Shown in pieces: positions 25,183 to 38,017 of a DNA stretch of 64,000 nt. Every line of letters begins with the position of its first letter. Position 1 is the first letter of the stretch. A program made the translations under genes and the position numbers. Source of the stretch: Saururus chinensis (taxonomy: Eukaryota > Streptophyta > Magnoliopsida > Piperales > Saururaceae); NCBI GenBank assembly GCA_035235625.1, contig CP141146.1, forward strand, positions 21,694,501 through 21,758,500, written 5' to 3'. The notes beneath the pieces are model-generated. The model had not been told where the DNA came from. It was given only the letters and a program-made list of their open reading frames with translations, and made no database searches.

Positions 25183-25235
25183 CTAAGGAATATAGAATAT
25201 TGTGTTCTTTGGCCAGGCAATTTGGAAAAAAACTC
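25183..25235 (-). repeat. MULE right terminal inverted repeat
   Basis: Read on the minus strand it begins GAGTTTTTTTCCAAATTGCC and ends ATATTCCTTAG, matching the left terminus. The 9-bp duplication TGAAATAAA follows at 25236-25244. Confidence 0.88.
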
Positions 25236-25244
25236 TGAAATAAA

Positions 25245-26540
25245 TTATTAAAATTAATCATGAGATATTCTTGTTGAGAAGTAGAATGATTCCAGGGACA
25301 TTTATTTCTCTGTGTCTTAGGCAAAATAGAAATATAAATAAGTTGTCCTTGGCAAAGATTTGTAGGAGTGTTCGAAGCATTATATATCTATTTTGGATTG
25401 GATGCATGTATTAATGCCTTTTCAGCCTGAGTTCTAGTGTACAAGAAGATGAGCTCCGAAAACTCATTTTATTTTCCTTAAGCCCAAGGATGGAGCAAGG
25501 AAAAAGGCAGAGGAGTGGCCCCTTAAGTTAGCTAAAACACTTAAGGATGCCAACTAAATGGAAAAATTATGAAGCCATATGGTCCCACCTAAAACAAGCC
25601 ATTGCAATTTGATTGGGCAGGGGGACCATGGGCCCCTCTAGCCCCTTTGCCTCTGCCCCTTCATAAGCCTGAGTTTATATTTAGATGTGATGAATGACCT
25701 TGCCTCAAGAAGAGGAGGCCGTGAGTTTAAGTTCCCATTATTGGTCACCTACAAAAAAGTGTATAATGCTAGGCCCATATTTTCAACCTGTGACCGAGAT
25801 CATTTAGCTCAGTTTGCCTGTGAGTTATCGCTCATGGATTTTCGCTTGGTAGAAGCACGTAAGCTTAGTATGTTTGAGTGATGAAGTAGGAAACCCTTCC
25901 ATATCAGTGTGTTAATTTTAAATTGTAGACACCGATTTAAAGACAAAAGAAATAGGCCATCTATATTGGAGTATTAGCAAACAAAACTTCAAATAGAAAA
26001 TTGATTAAGTGGTTTCCTCTATAGATTGCTCACTGCCACCACAAACCATTGCTTTTGGCTTGCGAACTGATTACAAAGTCCAAATGTTCCATGTTAACCT
26101 CAAACTAAAAGATAATTAATATGAATACTTTTCAAACAAATAACACCATATGGCTTTCTCGGCCGGTCTAATCTCCTATTAGACTCGGGGTTTGCCCAAT
26201 TGAGCCAAATTTATGCCCGGTTGAACCGAAAAAATCAGGACTAGGCACCAATTTGGGTTGGTGGTGGACAGAGTACGTATCATGCATGACTAGGAGAAGT
26301 TGTCCTCCCACTGCAACTGAGAAAACCAAACGGTTTGCCTATATAACAACCATCATAGAGCAGCAACAACTAACCATATGACGCAGCAACAATTTAGTAG
26401 CAGACTAGGAGAAGTCATCATTGGTCAAGCCGAAGCTCTTACACTTTGTAGCAGAACAAAATCGCATGAAGTAAGTGATAAGCTGTACAAGTTTTACATG
26501 TAACCTTTGTTTACAAGCTTTACAAGGATGATGAGGGTTT
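25245..26540. other. No gene seen
   Basis: AT-rich sequence to the right of the MULE. The 64-codon frame at 25687-25881 has no recognisable family. No terminal repeats were found. Confidence 0.4.
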
Positions 26541-26542
26541 TA

Positions 26543-26848
26543 TTGCTTGTCTGATGCTTAAGCCAGATTTTTAAAAAAAACTCAAATACATTGGAGATAT
26601 TTGGGTACGGTTTTGATTGAAGCCATCATGCTCTAGACAAGAAAGACCCACAACATGGTTTCATTTGATTTTTTTTATGGTCATTTAAAGCTCTGTTGGC
26701 TGTTGCTTGTCTGATGCTTAAGCCGGATTTTTGAAAACCTCAAATTCATTGGTGATATTTGGGAACGGTTTCGATTAGAAGCCATCACGCTCTAGATAAG
26801 AAAGAGCCACGACATGGTTTCATTTGATTTTTTTTATGGTAATTTGAA
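26543..26848 (+). repeat. Direct duplication, two units of about 160 bp
   Basis: TGCTTGTCTGATGCTTAAGC begins both units (26543 and 26704). They continue in parallel through GATATTTGGG(T/A)ACGGTTT, GAAGCCATCA and ACATGGTTTCATTTGATTTT. They differ by scattered substitutions and small indels, so the duplication is not very recent. Confidence 0.8.
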
Positions 26849-27179
26849 TACTTGTTTGCAAAGCCTCTGGCACTGGTTCGGCTTATTATAATTAGTATTT
26901 TTTTATGCTATTACTAAGAGAAGGTAGTACTTTCGAACACATTTTGTAACCTCACACGTATTTGTAGCATTTTTTTGGGTATACAAGTAGGATAGCAATT
27001 GATATTGGAGGAGAACTATAGCTGCAATAAGTTTACTAGAAAATATCTTTGCATTTGTGCAACATCGATTTGCAGATATTTGTTGACTCAAGGATCCCTG
27101 TCGTTTGCATGCCACTTGTCTTAATTGTTTAGGGCAGTCTCTATTGGGAGCTACATTTCCATTGCCATGAATGGAGAAG

Positions 27180-27780
27180 TTTCTCTACCATCTGAAGCGA
27201 GAAAGAAAGCCACCTGTTGATTATGCAATGTTTCTGGGTACGTTGATCTCTTTGGCTCAATTTTGTGATGATATGGAGTTATAAGTCTAGTTTTGTTCTT
27301 CATTTATCCAAGAGTAATTGTAGTGACTTCATTGTAAGTTTTGTTTAATTGTGTTGATTTTTGGTTCACAGCTTTACAACAAAATTATTGGAGATACACT
27401 CAGAGGATCCCTCACTACATATTTTACTTTTCCCATGAAATCAGGTAGCACAACCAAAATAGAGGATATATACAAGGTTAAACAGTTTTTACAAAGATCA
27501 ATTTGACATCTTCCTCTGAGGTTATAGATAATTTTGTCTATAATTTAATAAATGTATGTAGCAGACTTCTATTGAGCAATATAAAAGATCATGTCGTTCC
27601 TTTTTTGTATTGAAGTTGTTGAATTGATCTTCTATCCATTTGTATAAGTGATGATTAAATTTTTCCTATTTAAAAACTGGAGTAATAGCGTTTTACAAAG
27701 ACTTTGTGGAAGCAGTTTATGGGCTGTTAAGGGGAAATGCATATGTAACAGGCAAGACATGTTGAGCTTTTGCTTGCTCT
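27180..27780 (+). pseudogene. Possible exon remnants of an unidentified gene
   Basis: Three short stretches read like exons: near 27200 (KRERKPPVDYAMFLG), 27372-27477 (IIGDTLRGSLTTYFTFPM, preceded by TTTTGGTTCACAG and followed by a GTTAAAC donor-like site) and about 27688-27755 (DFVEAVYGLLRGNAYVTG, preceded by TAATAG). I do not recognise the family, and stops lie between them. It could equally be chance splice-like context in repeat DNA. Confidence 0.2.
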
Positions 27781-30185
27781 CTTGTTGACACCTCTGACCT
27801 TCTGATCGAGTGCTTACTGATTATATGGTTCTTCTTCAGCAATTGCCACATCTCTAACACAATAAAAGCAAGTCAATACTCAATATACTACCTATTTCAG
27901 TCCTCTGCTTCAAAAGTTTAAAATTTATTTAGATAAAATTTCAATTATCTTTTCTTCCATGTAACATTGCAATTTTTGCTAGGTAAGCAAAGAATACATT
28001 AAGCTCAAAAGCAAGGGTACAGAAAAGGGTACATAAGAGTACAATAAAATTAACCTGCTCATTAGGCTAGACCCACAACCATGTGGAAGACTAGAAACCT
28101 AGAGCAGAGCTCACTGGGGGGACGACATTTTTTTGTTTTGTCTTAGTTGCCCATGTATATTAATGACAATGTTAATTAATAATTATTGATAAAAAATAAT
28201 TTATAGTAAATGATAATATTAATAAATAATTAGGGATAAAGAAGTAATAATCTTTAGTGAATTACATGTAAATAGTTTTACTTACTTTCAAGTCCAACTC
28301 AGCATCCAAACCTTTACTACATTGAGAATACTATCAAGCAAAATTGAGAGGTTGAGAATCATAGGTCTTGCTCGTATTCGTCAAACAAACTAACCTATAA
28401 TAGTTACTACTAAAATAAAAGGGGGAATAATTTTTTGTCATAAAACTCTTAAATTATCCCTAACCAATAGCAATAAGTAAATTGTTACTCACCAACCAAA
28501 TCTTAGCAAATACGCAATTCTTGTGAGTTCATTAGGGCAAAACTTAGATTATTATTCAAAGGTACAAATCTCCAAATCTTAACAAAAATAAATATGCTTA
28601 GTAAAAGATGCAAATCTCTTGAGTTGATTTAAAATAACATTAATAAGTATTCAACTGTATAATTGGACTCTTAATAAGTATGACTAATAGAGAGTTGTTG
28701 GAATTACTGAAAAATTATCAAGATATGCATTAAAAAATCAAGATCCCCCATAAGGTAGTTATAAATGTGGATTAAGGAGGACTAGAGATGATAGCTAGAA
28801 TCTCCTTAGAGTTAGAATTTGAATTGAATGCACCTCGAGAGAGTGAGATAGTTGGACAAGCTCAAGACATGTATGGGCTTCCACCCAAGGGGAGGAGCAA
28901 AGCCATTGAAAAGTTGGGCATAGTGAGAGTGAGACCAATGAAAATGTCAAGATTATCTCACAACACTACGCCCTGATGTCTTGTCTGTATGTGTGGCCTC
29001 ATGCATTGGTTGTGCCTCACTGTAAGCTATTTGGGTTTGTGAGCTAATTATCGTGGTTTTATTACAATGGAATCTATTAGATTTGATAATGGATTACAAG
29101 TGTAAACTTCCCTTCTCAGGTCAAAATGCTATAATGCACATTTATATTGTATCACATGCACCATTTGGTGAACAAAGAATAATATTTTTATTTTATTTTA
29201 TAGGATTTATTGGTGAGAACAAGAGAAAAAACATGGGCAATGAAGATAGTGGCAGGCTTCATATAAAATGTTATGTCGTCAACCAATTGAAAATATATTG
29301 TATCATGGGAGTGTGAGTCACCAGATTTGGTGTGGAGAACACCAAAATGTGTAAAACAACTAAAAAATATTAATTATAGATAATTATGGGGTATTAATAC
29401 TTATATAGTCATATAATAGTTGACTCTCAATCCAATATTTAATTGTAATCTATTATATGTAGAATGATTTGTGTTTAATCTAATGTTAGATTCATGTCGT
29501 AAAGAAATTGTAGATTGTCATTCTAACTTCTATTGTCTCTATATGCAAATGTTCTAGATACTTAATATAAAAAGCTTTTTTATTTAAAAGATAAATTAAA
29601 ATAAAAACTTATTGATAGTAATATTTATGATTTTCTTGTTTATATTGTATCTTTTTCAATAGTTAGATATATTAAAAAATGTATTAAATAAATATATAAT
29701 TTTTTGAAGAGTTTGTATATTTTTTGCTACTAGGAACATTATTGTCAAAACATAGAAACCATGTTGGATTCTTGGATAGGAAAATTATTGTCAAAATGCA
29801 GAATAGTTTGTAATTTAATGGTGCAAGTTGTTGGCACCCAATTGGTGCGATGTTTGTTTAATCAGATTAGTGTCATCGATGGGTTTTCAAATGCTATTGT
29901 GTGGATATGTAATTAGTTTTATGAGACCAGGTTTGTGACCGGGTTTTATGTATTTGGGTTTTCATGCTTCATTGCTTTTATGTAACCAGGTTTGTGTTAC
30001 CTCTAATTTTGAGGGGAAGGGGGCTTAGTAGGCAGTACTTTAAGCTGCCTCTTCTAAGTTGTTTTTATGTTAACTTCTTGTTGCATTGTTTTGCAACAAA
30101 ATGAATCTTTACAAGTGCCATAGGATGTTGTCGTTTTAGTTTCTCAGTATTATGTCAGACAGTGCCTTGGAAGCAAGAAAATGAT
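27781..30185. other. No recognised gene
   Basis: AT-rich. Short frames at 28788-28976 and 29053-29316 lack known domains. The part at about 29860-30110 looks like the 3' end of a transcript or of a non-LTR element (T-rich, ending ACAAAATGAATC), but no reverse transcriptase was seen. Confidence 0.4.
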
Positions 30186-30600
30186 TTGGCTGGGGGTATC
30201 CCCCGCCCAAATGTACATGAAGTGTTGGACGTTATTTGATCGAACCTAGTTCTTCAAAACATGGCAGGGGGTGCCCCCCACCATGTTACAGACTGTAACT
30301 TTAAGATTTGGCGGGGGGTACTCCCCACTCAATTTTGCATGAAGTGGTGGAATGGGTATTTGACCCCGTCTAATTCTTTGAAATTAGGCTGGGGGCAGTA
30401 ACTAAAAAGTTAGTATCTTGGATTTGGCAGGGGGAGGCCCCCGCCTCATTTTGCATGAAGTGGCAGGGGGTCATCGACCCCATCTAGTTCTTTGAAACAT
30501 GGCGGGGGGTGCCCCCCGCCATGTTACAGACAATAACTTCTTACAATAACTGTCTTCAATTTGGCGCGCGGGGGGGGTGCCCCCCACCACATCAAAAACA
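30186..30600 (+). repeat. GC-rich hairpin minisatellite
   Basis: About seven GC-rich inverted pairs of the form GGC(A/G)GGGGG...CCCCC(A/G)CC, separated by phrases such as TTTTGCATGAAGTGG and ATCTAGTTCTTTGAAA. The best copy (30496-30525) has perfect 14-bp arms AACATGGCGGGGGG and CCCCCCGCCATGTT around a TG centre. Each hairpin is bounded by AT-rich single-copy-like text. Confidence 0.8.
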
Positions 30601-30651
30601 ATAACTTTTAAACTATGTAAAGTGAATAATCTCATCAAGTACATCTATAGG

Positions 30652-33600
30652 TGTCACGCCCCGGCACTGCCCGACCCGAGCCGAATCCGGTCAAGCGCAC
30701 GGGGGGCGACAAGGAGAATTGAGATACGGTTTAGCCCTTAATTATGGGCGAACTAACAACATTACGGAGTATGCACACCACTTTGAGCAAGAGTAAATAA
30801 GTAGAAAAGAAAGAGAGTTACATTAACTCAAGATAAACATAAGTCTCAAACCCACATGCTTAGTTTAACCTTAGCCCACTCTAGGCTCCAAAATACGTCT
30901 TAAACAACACAAGTGTATAACATAACATAAATCAACATGAGAACTATACACAAAGGTTCTAAACATAAAGCATAAACGAAAGATAATAAGCCTCATAAGA
31001 GGACTCCACGATCACACCCATGTCATCTCCGATCTTTCCTCGAAGAGGAGATCCTGTCCGTCTGCGTGCCGCACCACGCAGCCCCAAAGCAAAACACAAT
31101 AAAGAGGGGTGAGTTTAAACAAACTCAGCAATGGTTTTCTAATATACTATCATCATCGGAAACACGATGGCATATCAACACAATTAGTCAAAGAAAAGAT
31201 TGACAAGATGCATAATTCCCTGATCACACATTTATAACACATAAACCTGCATATAGTGTCTAAATCACACTTTCTGATCATGCATTCATAACACATAAAT
31301 CTGCATATAGTGTCTCCATCACACTTTCTAATCATGCATTCATAACACATAAGCCTGCATATATTGTCTCAATCACACTTCTTCAAATCACATATGCATA
31401 ATATATCTCAGCCATTCTTACACGACAAACGTGTCAAATTACATGTTACACAAATATGCTATCATCATATACTTGCATCAATATAAATCAAGAATGCCTC
31501 CATCAAGGAGTAATCACACATAGTGTCACGAAGATGGGAACATAGATGAGGCCACGAAGGCGTGTCATGGTCCAAATTCTACACAAGAATTTAAGAAGTT
31601 CGGGGTTGTTAATCCCTAAAGGCTGCTCACCCCAGACGATCCTGACCAAGGATGTCACATTCTCACGAAGAGAACCTAGAGTAGGGATGTTTGTTCTGGG
31701 ACATCTCCTGCGATGGGGAATAGCCCGAGTTTCCACACAGGAAACCCTAGAACACATGGTAGCCGGTACACAGAGCATACCATACTGGATTCTCAGGGTC
31801 TAGAAGACAATAATAATCACAAATCGCAAAACAAGTACACAACTCGTCTCCACATGATTTCCATTTAATTAGACTCAACCCGGGGAGTGCACATGTTCCA
31901 CGAAGGAACTCAAATCAAAACGTATCCTTTTGGACCAATCAAGTTTTGATTAAGCCACGACCGATCAATCCAACACACAATTTCACCACATTGCATCCAA
32001 TCGGTCAAACTCGATTAATCTCGATAAAGCATCAATTGAAATCTATTTCCATGATGCATGCAACATGGTACATACGTGGGCAAGGCATACATGAATCCTA
32101 ATTCATGCTAAGTGCTCTCATCAGCCCCTCATGCATCATTCATAATCATAATATCAATGCTTATCATCAACATTAACCCACATGTGTGTGTGTTCATAAT
32201 AGAAGCATTTCCCCCAATGCATATCAACATACTTGAACTTCATTCACTGTCACCCTACACATGTGTATTAACATCTAAACATGAATTCCAGCGGAAAATT
32301 ATAGATGAAGAATCATTAAAATCATAACTCAAATCAAAGCTTAACCACAAGCTAAACACATATAAGATCATTCACTTCATCCTTGAGCCATGACATTCAC
32401 TAACATTCACATATTCAATTAACCACATCCCAACATGTCATATCAGCCTACTAGAATGTTGTATCTCAATTAAAAATATACCTAACCATAGAGAATCCAC
32501 CATTCATACTTCAAGATGGTAATTCCAACATCATATAACCAACCTCAAGCCATTCCATATAACACTAAATATATATCACCACTTCATAACCTCAATGGTA
32601 TACCCTTCCAGTAGCATACTATAGCTCAAAACACTCCACATTCACATGAAAATGATATATATAAGTAGAATTACCGAAATAGACATCATGCATATTATAC
32701 AAAAATCTACTGTGTAGCCGTTCAAACGCAAGGGCCGTTCGATTGGCTAAACGCAGAAATTCTGAAAATACAGTGTTGCCGTTCGATCTGCTAAGCGGGA
32801 AATCGGTCAAAATTACAGTGTTACCGTTCGAACGCCCAAGAGGGCTATTCGAATGCCAACAAGGCGGATCAACCTTCTTCTCCAATTCAAATCTTCAAAC
32901 CGAAACTCCATGGATAAAATTTAAAATCATCATCTAACAACCTAAATGCCAATAAAATCTCACCATAACATCCAGAAAGCTAATCCACATCATAACAAGA
33001 TAAAACCCTATGAAATCGGGATTAAATATTACCATTTACTAATCACGCCATTAAAGCACTAAATCAAGTAAATCCATTCAAAATAAACCACAAAATCAAG
33101 AGCTTTACCATAAGAAAACTGAAATTTTGAAAGTCCATTACCTTATCCTTTGATTAGGCTTGGATTTGATGGTCACCCTTCTTGAAAACCTTACAAAAAG
33201 ATAGAGTTTAAATTAAACTCTATTAAAACCGATTTAACATAGAAAACCCTAATAAAAAACTTAGATCTAGGGCTTGTTGAATATAAAAATCGGATTTTTA
33301 AATCTAGGGTTTGAAGTAAATATGTAAATCAGTTATTTTGATGTTTAAAGACGAATCAAAACCAAGGGGAAATGATAGATCTAGAAGGGATTAAGAGAAA
33401 ACCTAGAACTTAGGGCTTAATTAGAAGGGACTTACCTTAAACACCTTCTAATCTGGGCCTAATTGGGGAATTAGACCTAACCTCCCTTTCTCAGCCTATT
33501 TCCAAAATAGAAATGGCTCAGGTCATCCTATTTATAATAGGGTTTGTGGTGTGTATGAGTAAGTAGTGGGGTATAAATAGAATAATACGCTAAAAATGGG

Positions 33601-33951
33601 TAATTTAGTTATTTGAGCACTAATTAAACCTGGGAAAATTATAAAAATTTTGGTAAGGGCTTGCATTGATGTTTGGGTTAGTTTGGTCCAAAAACCCAAA
33701 TTTTGACGGTGGGGCCCATAGGGGCCAAACCCTAATTTTCTGAAAATTAGTGAAAATTCAGAAAAATACCAAAAATTCAGATTTGACTCAAAATCACTTA
33801 AAACCAATAATTGTAGAGTTGATTTTGATTAAAACCAAGAGAAACACCATTTATTTATGAAACCACCGAATTAGTAAAAAAATGAGTTAACCATGCAATA
33901 ACCAATGATTAAAATGAAACGAAAACCGGTTTAGAAATGAGAGTCCTTACA
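30652..33951 (-). mobile_element. Solo LTR, 3.3 kb
   Basis: The plus-strand ends are TGTCACGCCCCGGCAC and GAGAGTCCTTACA, with the exact 5-bp repeat ATAGG outside at 30647-30651 and 33952-33956. On the minus strand it starts TGTAAGGACTCTC and has a TATA box (ATTATAAATAGG, about 33531) followed by a leader, so it points left. The ends (TGTAAG...GGGGCGTGACA) resemble Ty3-type LTRs. No gag, pol, primer site or second LTR exists. GC-rich sequence at its left end contrasts with an AT-rich body. Confidence 0.85.
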
Positions 33952-34065
33952 ATAGGTATCTTTCATTTGTATCCAAAATTCTATTATCTCTCAAAAATTG
34001 AATGCACAAAACACTTTCTATACATCCCACCTCAATTTATTTCCAAAATGTACTTATAAGTTAGG

Positions 34066-34435
34066 TGTTGTGAACCGGCGTGCACAACGACCTGGCAGCA
34101 TGATAATGGGAAATGAGTGGCACAAGATGGCCGGGAAAGGGGAGAGGGAGCGGCATGACCACCGGAAAGGAGGGCGAGGCAGGGAAGAAGACAATAGAGT
34201 TAGACAACAAATTAATCATTCCATCCTCCAATTAGGGCATAGCCCTTACACTTAAATAGACAAACTAGTGGGCTCACTAATAGGCGCCTAAGGCCCATTA
34301 ACTTAATTAAAAGAAAACCACTAATAACCCTAACTAACCTCTTGACCTATATGCCCTTATTAAACAATGACATAATTAGAACCTATCCTACTAGCACATG
34401 GACCCCAATGATAGACCATTAGGACGTTGACAACG
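34066..34435 (-). repeat. 3' LTR of the non-autonomous element
   Basis: 370 bp, starting TGTTGTGAACCGG on the plus strand. It lacks the internal duplication found in the other LTR. Confidence 0.75.
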
Positions 34436-36323
34436 TTCGACCACGCTTCGCTTGCGCATCACCTCGTCCCCGTGGTGGCCTAAAACTCCAAGCATCGGGT
34501 CCACAATAGCTCCATTGGGAACAACCGGTCCGGAACTATGGATGAGACACGTAGAAGGATGCAAGGTAGTTGGACAGTACTCGAAACCAACGTGAAGAAA
34601 CTAACAGAACATGCAGGAAGTAAAGTCAGTGGATGTCGATTAAGAAGATGAGGAACCATGTGAAGTGGGTAACACTACAAACATAGAATCTGAGGGCAGG
34701 GGATCTGTGATGTTGATAGGGATGACTGTAGATGATGGAGGTGGTGGAGCAATGGAACGGGCGTGACTTGTCGGGCGTGGGACAAAGTGGATTTGCCGCA
34801 CAGGTCTCCAACAAGCAGGGCTCACCATAGGGACTACAAGGTGTCCTTTGATGTGGAGATTTTCTCCCATCCACAACCTATAAATGTCGAGTTGAGAGGT
34901 CCGCCAGAATGGAAAGGAGCATCAATATAATATTTAGCTGTCTTTGTTGGGGTGAAGGTGAGATTGTAGGGAATGGTTGTTGGATCTCTATTGACTTCCA
35001 TATAAGGAAGGTAAGAGGACAACATAAGATATATCATGGTCCATGATGCTTGCGGCTGAAATCTGCAGGCTGACCCATGGAAGAAGGGCCTAGTAGGTCC
35101 TATGAAGTGGGTGGCTCAATAGAAAACTCCAGAATCGTATCGTGGCTCATATCCTTTCTTGGGGAAAGCCGGATTGACACTATTCCAAAACTCAGTACCA
35201 ACAAAGGAGATCTCACGAGATATTCGGAGAAATGGCTAGCCAAGGCAAAGATGGAGCCGTCATTGCCAAAATTTCCAGTTCGAACACTCCAATGAAAATT
35301 TTTGCAGACAAGCCACGGCAACGACCAAAATCCTGGCAAAAACTCGATTCGGCTAGCAACCTGCGTGAGGGGATGCTTGCAGTGGAGATGGAGGCTCATT
35401 GTCGGTCTGCAATGGCGGTGAAGGTTGGGCACTTGCGCAAGATCAAGGCCGGTGTAGACAAGCCAAGGCAGCGACAGTTGCCTACACGTCCAGTTCCTGG
35501 TGACGGAGCGGTGGATCCTGGCGATGCCAAAATGTGCCATGGAATTGCCGGAGTCAAGGCTTTGCTTGAGGGTTCTGTGTGCAGACAGAATGAGACTGTA
35601 TCTGATGGGGATGCCACAGGTCAAAGGCTACATGTCCAGTTCTCCCATAAAGTCACGACCTTTGCTCCAGTGTTGATGCAATGGCCAGAACAACCATGGA
35701 TGTAGGGGAATGGACCAATGGGGATTGTAGTGAGGCAGTTGTGTCAAGATGGAGTATGCATAGGCAAAGCTCTACTTAGGGGTGGAGTTGATCGGGTGGA
35801 GGAGAAGAAGGCGGCCGGGGTTCTGGCGGAAGGTGGAGCATAGACCGGCCAGGTGGAGCACAGGCCAGCCAGGGCGGAGATCTGCAAGGCTGGGATAATT
35901 CGAAGGCCGTATCCCCTTTTTCTTGCTCCTCATGGTTGTATCCCATTTTTGTTGCCCCTTGGCCGACTATGATGTAGCTACCTGCCCATGCGAACACGGC
36001 AGTTGGATGTAAGAGCAGGTCAGGATGCGGAGCTTTGACTCTTGGAGGCTTCCTCTCCTTCAGAGCCTTTCTCCCGATTGCGCCAGCACCCCTCATCTCC
36101 GGTGGGTGAGCGGTTGGACTGGGTGGTTGGGCTACCAGATGAAGGGAACTGATCATCTCCATCAACAGAGAGCATGGTGGTGGAGCAGCCCAACGTTGGT
36201 TAGTTAAAAATGGAGGTGATTCTATTGCGGGATTGGCCAGAATCAGCAAGGATGGTGGTGGGGGATCCAGGGATGGCGGCGACCATGCATGTGGTGCCTA
36301 CCACAATTCGTCGTTGATACCAA

Positions 36324-36831
36324 TGTTGTGAACTGGCATCCACAATGACCTGGCAGCCCGATAATGGGAAATGAGCGGCACAAGATGGCCGGGAAAGGGG
36401 AGAGGGAGCGGCATGGCCGCTGGAAAGGAGGGAGAGGCAGGGAAGAAGACAAGAGAATTAGACAACAGATTAATCTTGTGAATCGGCGTACACAACAACC
36501 TGGCAGCTCGATAATGGGAAATGAGCGGGCACAAGATGGCCGTGAAAGGGGAGGAAGCGGCATGGCCGCCATAAAGGAGGGAGAGGCAGAGAAGAAGACA
36601 AGATAATTAGACAAGAGATTAATCATTCCATCCTCCAATTAGGGCATAACCCTTACACTTAAATAGATAAACTAGTGGGCTCACTAACAGGCACCTAAGG
36701 CCCATTAACTTAATTAAAAGAAAACCACTAATAACCCTAACTAATCTCTTGACCTAAATGCCCTTATTAAACAATGACCTATCCTACTAGCATGTGGACC
36801 CCAATGATAAACCCTTAAGATAATCACAACA
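36324..36831 (-). repeat. 5' LTR of the non-autonomous element, with internal duplication
   Basis: 508 bp. The first about 145 bp (36327-36474) occur again at 36478-36622: TTGTGAA(C/T)... through the GATAATGGGAAATGAGCGG phrase to the GATTAATC phrase. The extra unit accounts for the length difference from 34066-34435. The primer-site-like GTTGATACCA abuts it at 36314-36323. Confidence 0.78.
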
Positions 36832-38017
36832 TTAGGATTCCACTGTCGGCTCTCCAAAACTCTCACATAGTTAAACTGTCACAAACGACGGTGGAATGCT
36901 ACCACATGGATGCATATCAAAAACTCGATTCTTATATAACTTTTCTCAAGCATCTATTATGAAAATCCGACTTGGGCTTTTAAATAATACTTCTTTTGTA
37001 GTAACCCACCCTTTCACAAGCTAGAGTAACACATGGTCTCCGCTTTTAGGCATCCGATTTTAGGATTATAAGCACTGTACCATGCCTCATACAAATTCCT
37101 TTGGCCCATTTTATTAAAGCCTCTTGTGATGAGAATACATGCAAGTTGATAAAAACATATTAATATTGACATTTCTCATAATAATATGATATATTCCTCA
37201 CAACATTTACAATTAATGAATTTACCTTATCATCAGAGAATGCAAAAGATATATACATATTTAAGATGTCGCCCTGGCTATTTAATTAACCTAAGTATAT
37301 TATGTCAGGTTATACCCCCCACTATAGAGCTAACAAAAGTTTTTAGCCCATGTATATACATTTTTGTACTTAGCAGTGTGTAGTCCCCGTGCAGATACAA
37401 ACATTGTCGCAGGGAGCTAACGGAAGCTTTCTTGCCTCTTATAACGTTCTGGCAGAAAATATGATAAACATGTCTATGGAAGTGTAAAGACGCCATTAAT
37501 GAACAAATAATACTATAAGGGAAGATAAACTTACAAAAAGGGTTCAACTTTTTGGTTGCCGGAGCTTTTTTAGCCACCACCGGAGCTTTTTAATCATCGC
37601 CGGATCTATAGTGTACGCCGGAGCTATAGTGCTTGCCTACGCCTACAGTGCTCGTCGGCGGCTCTAACTTAGCCTGGAGGAGGAGAAGAAAGTCTACAAA
37701 AAAAATCACGTTCTTTAGGTTAACTCGTGGGGGAAAAAAGAGAAATGTAAATGGGGAACTAAAGAGCAAGTTAGTGGGGGAAAAGTGGGGTATAAAAGTA
37801 AAAAAAATCTAACTTTTTGCTTTTGTTTGGGGGATACAAGGAAAAAATAGGGGTTTAAATAGCCATGTTCAAAATAAAAATACAAGGGGACTAGGGAGGT
37901 TTACACTCCTGCTTTGGCCTTTACCTTGACTATTAAATAAGAATTTAGTTTTCAAGATTTCCATCTCAAAACAATTATTTCTTTCCATTTTGAATTTAAT
38001 AAATATATGAGCATTCC
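36832..38017. other. Flank shared by the two duplication copies; no gene seen
   Basis: Sequence between the retroelement and the CACTA start, matched by 58450-59677. Short frames such as 37186-37383 are present in both copies but show no known domain and are not supported as genes. Confidence 0.5.

Larger units (their letters stand above)
8944..25235. mobile_element. Mutator-like element carrying mudrA-type and Ulp1-like genes
   Basis: A 16.3-kb MULE bounded by 53-bp inverted repeats (8944-8996 and 25183-25235, 47 of 53 positions equal, both beginning GAGTTTTTTTC). Nine-base target duplications flank it: TGAAACAAA on the left and TGAAATAAA on the right. Inside are two convergent genes: a Ulp1-protease-like gene (plus, 9954-15954) and a mudrA-type transposase (minus, 17540-24813). 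MULEs with an extra Ulp1-like gene are known in plants (Kaonashi-type). Both genes have stops and frameshifts, so this copy is not autonomous. It carries a later solo LTR (13364-15566) and a CACTA element (19358-23184); without them it is about 10.3 kb. Confidence 0.88.
34066..36831 (-). mobile_element. Non-autonomous LTR retroelement with two LTRs
   Basis: LTRs at 34066-34435 and 36324-36831 share GTGAAC(C/T)GGC...CAC-AA-GACCTGGCAGC...GATAATGGGAAATGAG and end near CACAACA. The 5-bp repeat TTAGG flanks the element (34061-34065 and 36832-36836). On the minus strand the text just after the right LTR is TTGGTATCAACG, like a primer site for initiator Met tRNA (TGGTATCA), so transcription is leftward and the right LTR is the 5' one. 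The 1.9-kb interior has proline-rich minus-strand frames (for example 35776-36249) but no recognisable gag or pol domain. It depends on proteins supplied by another element. Confidence 0.8.

Noticed and set aside
35232..35705. 157-codon frame on the plus strand and 174-codon frame on the minus strand in the short retroelement
   Set aside because: They overlap, lack domains, and the plus-strand frame runs against the orientation given by the primer-site-like sequence. Not supported as genes.
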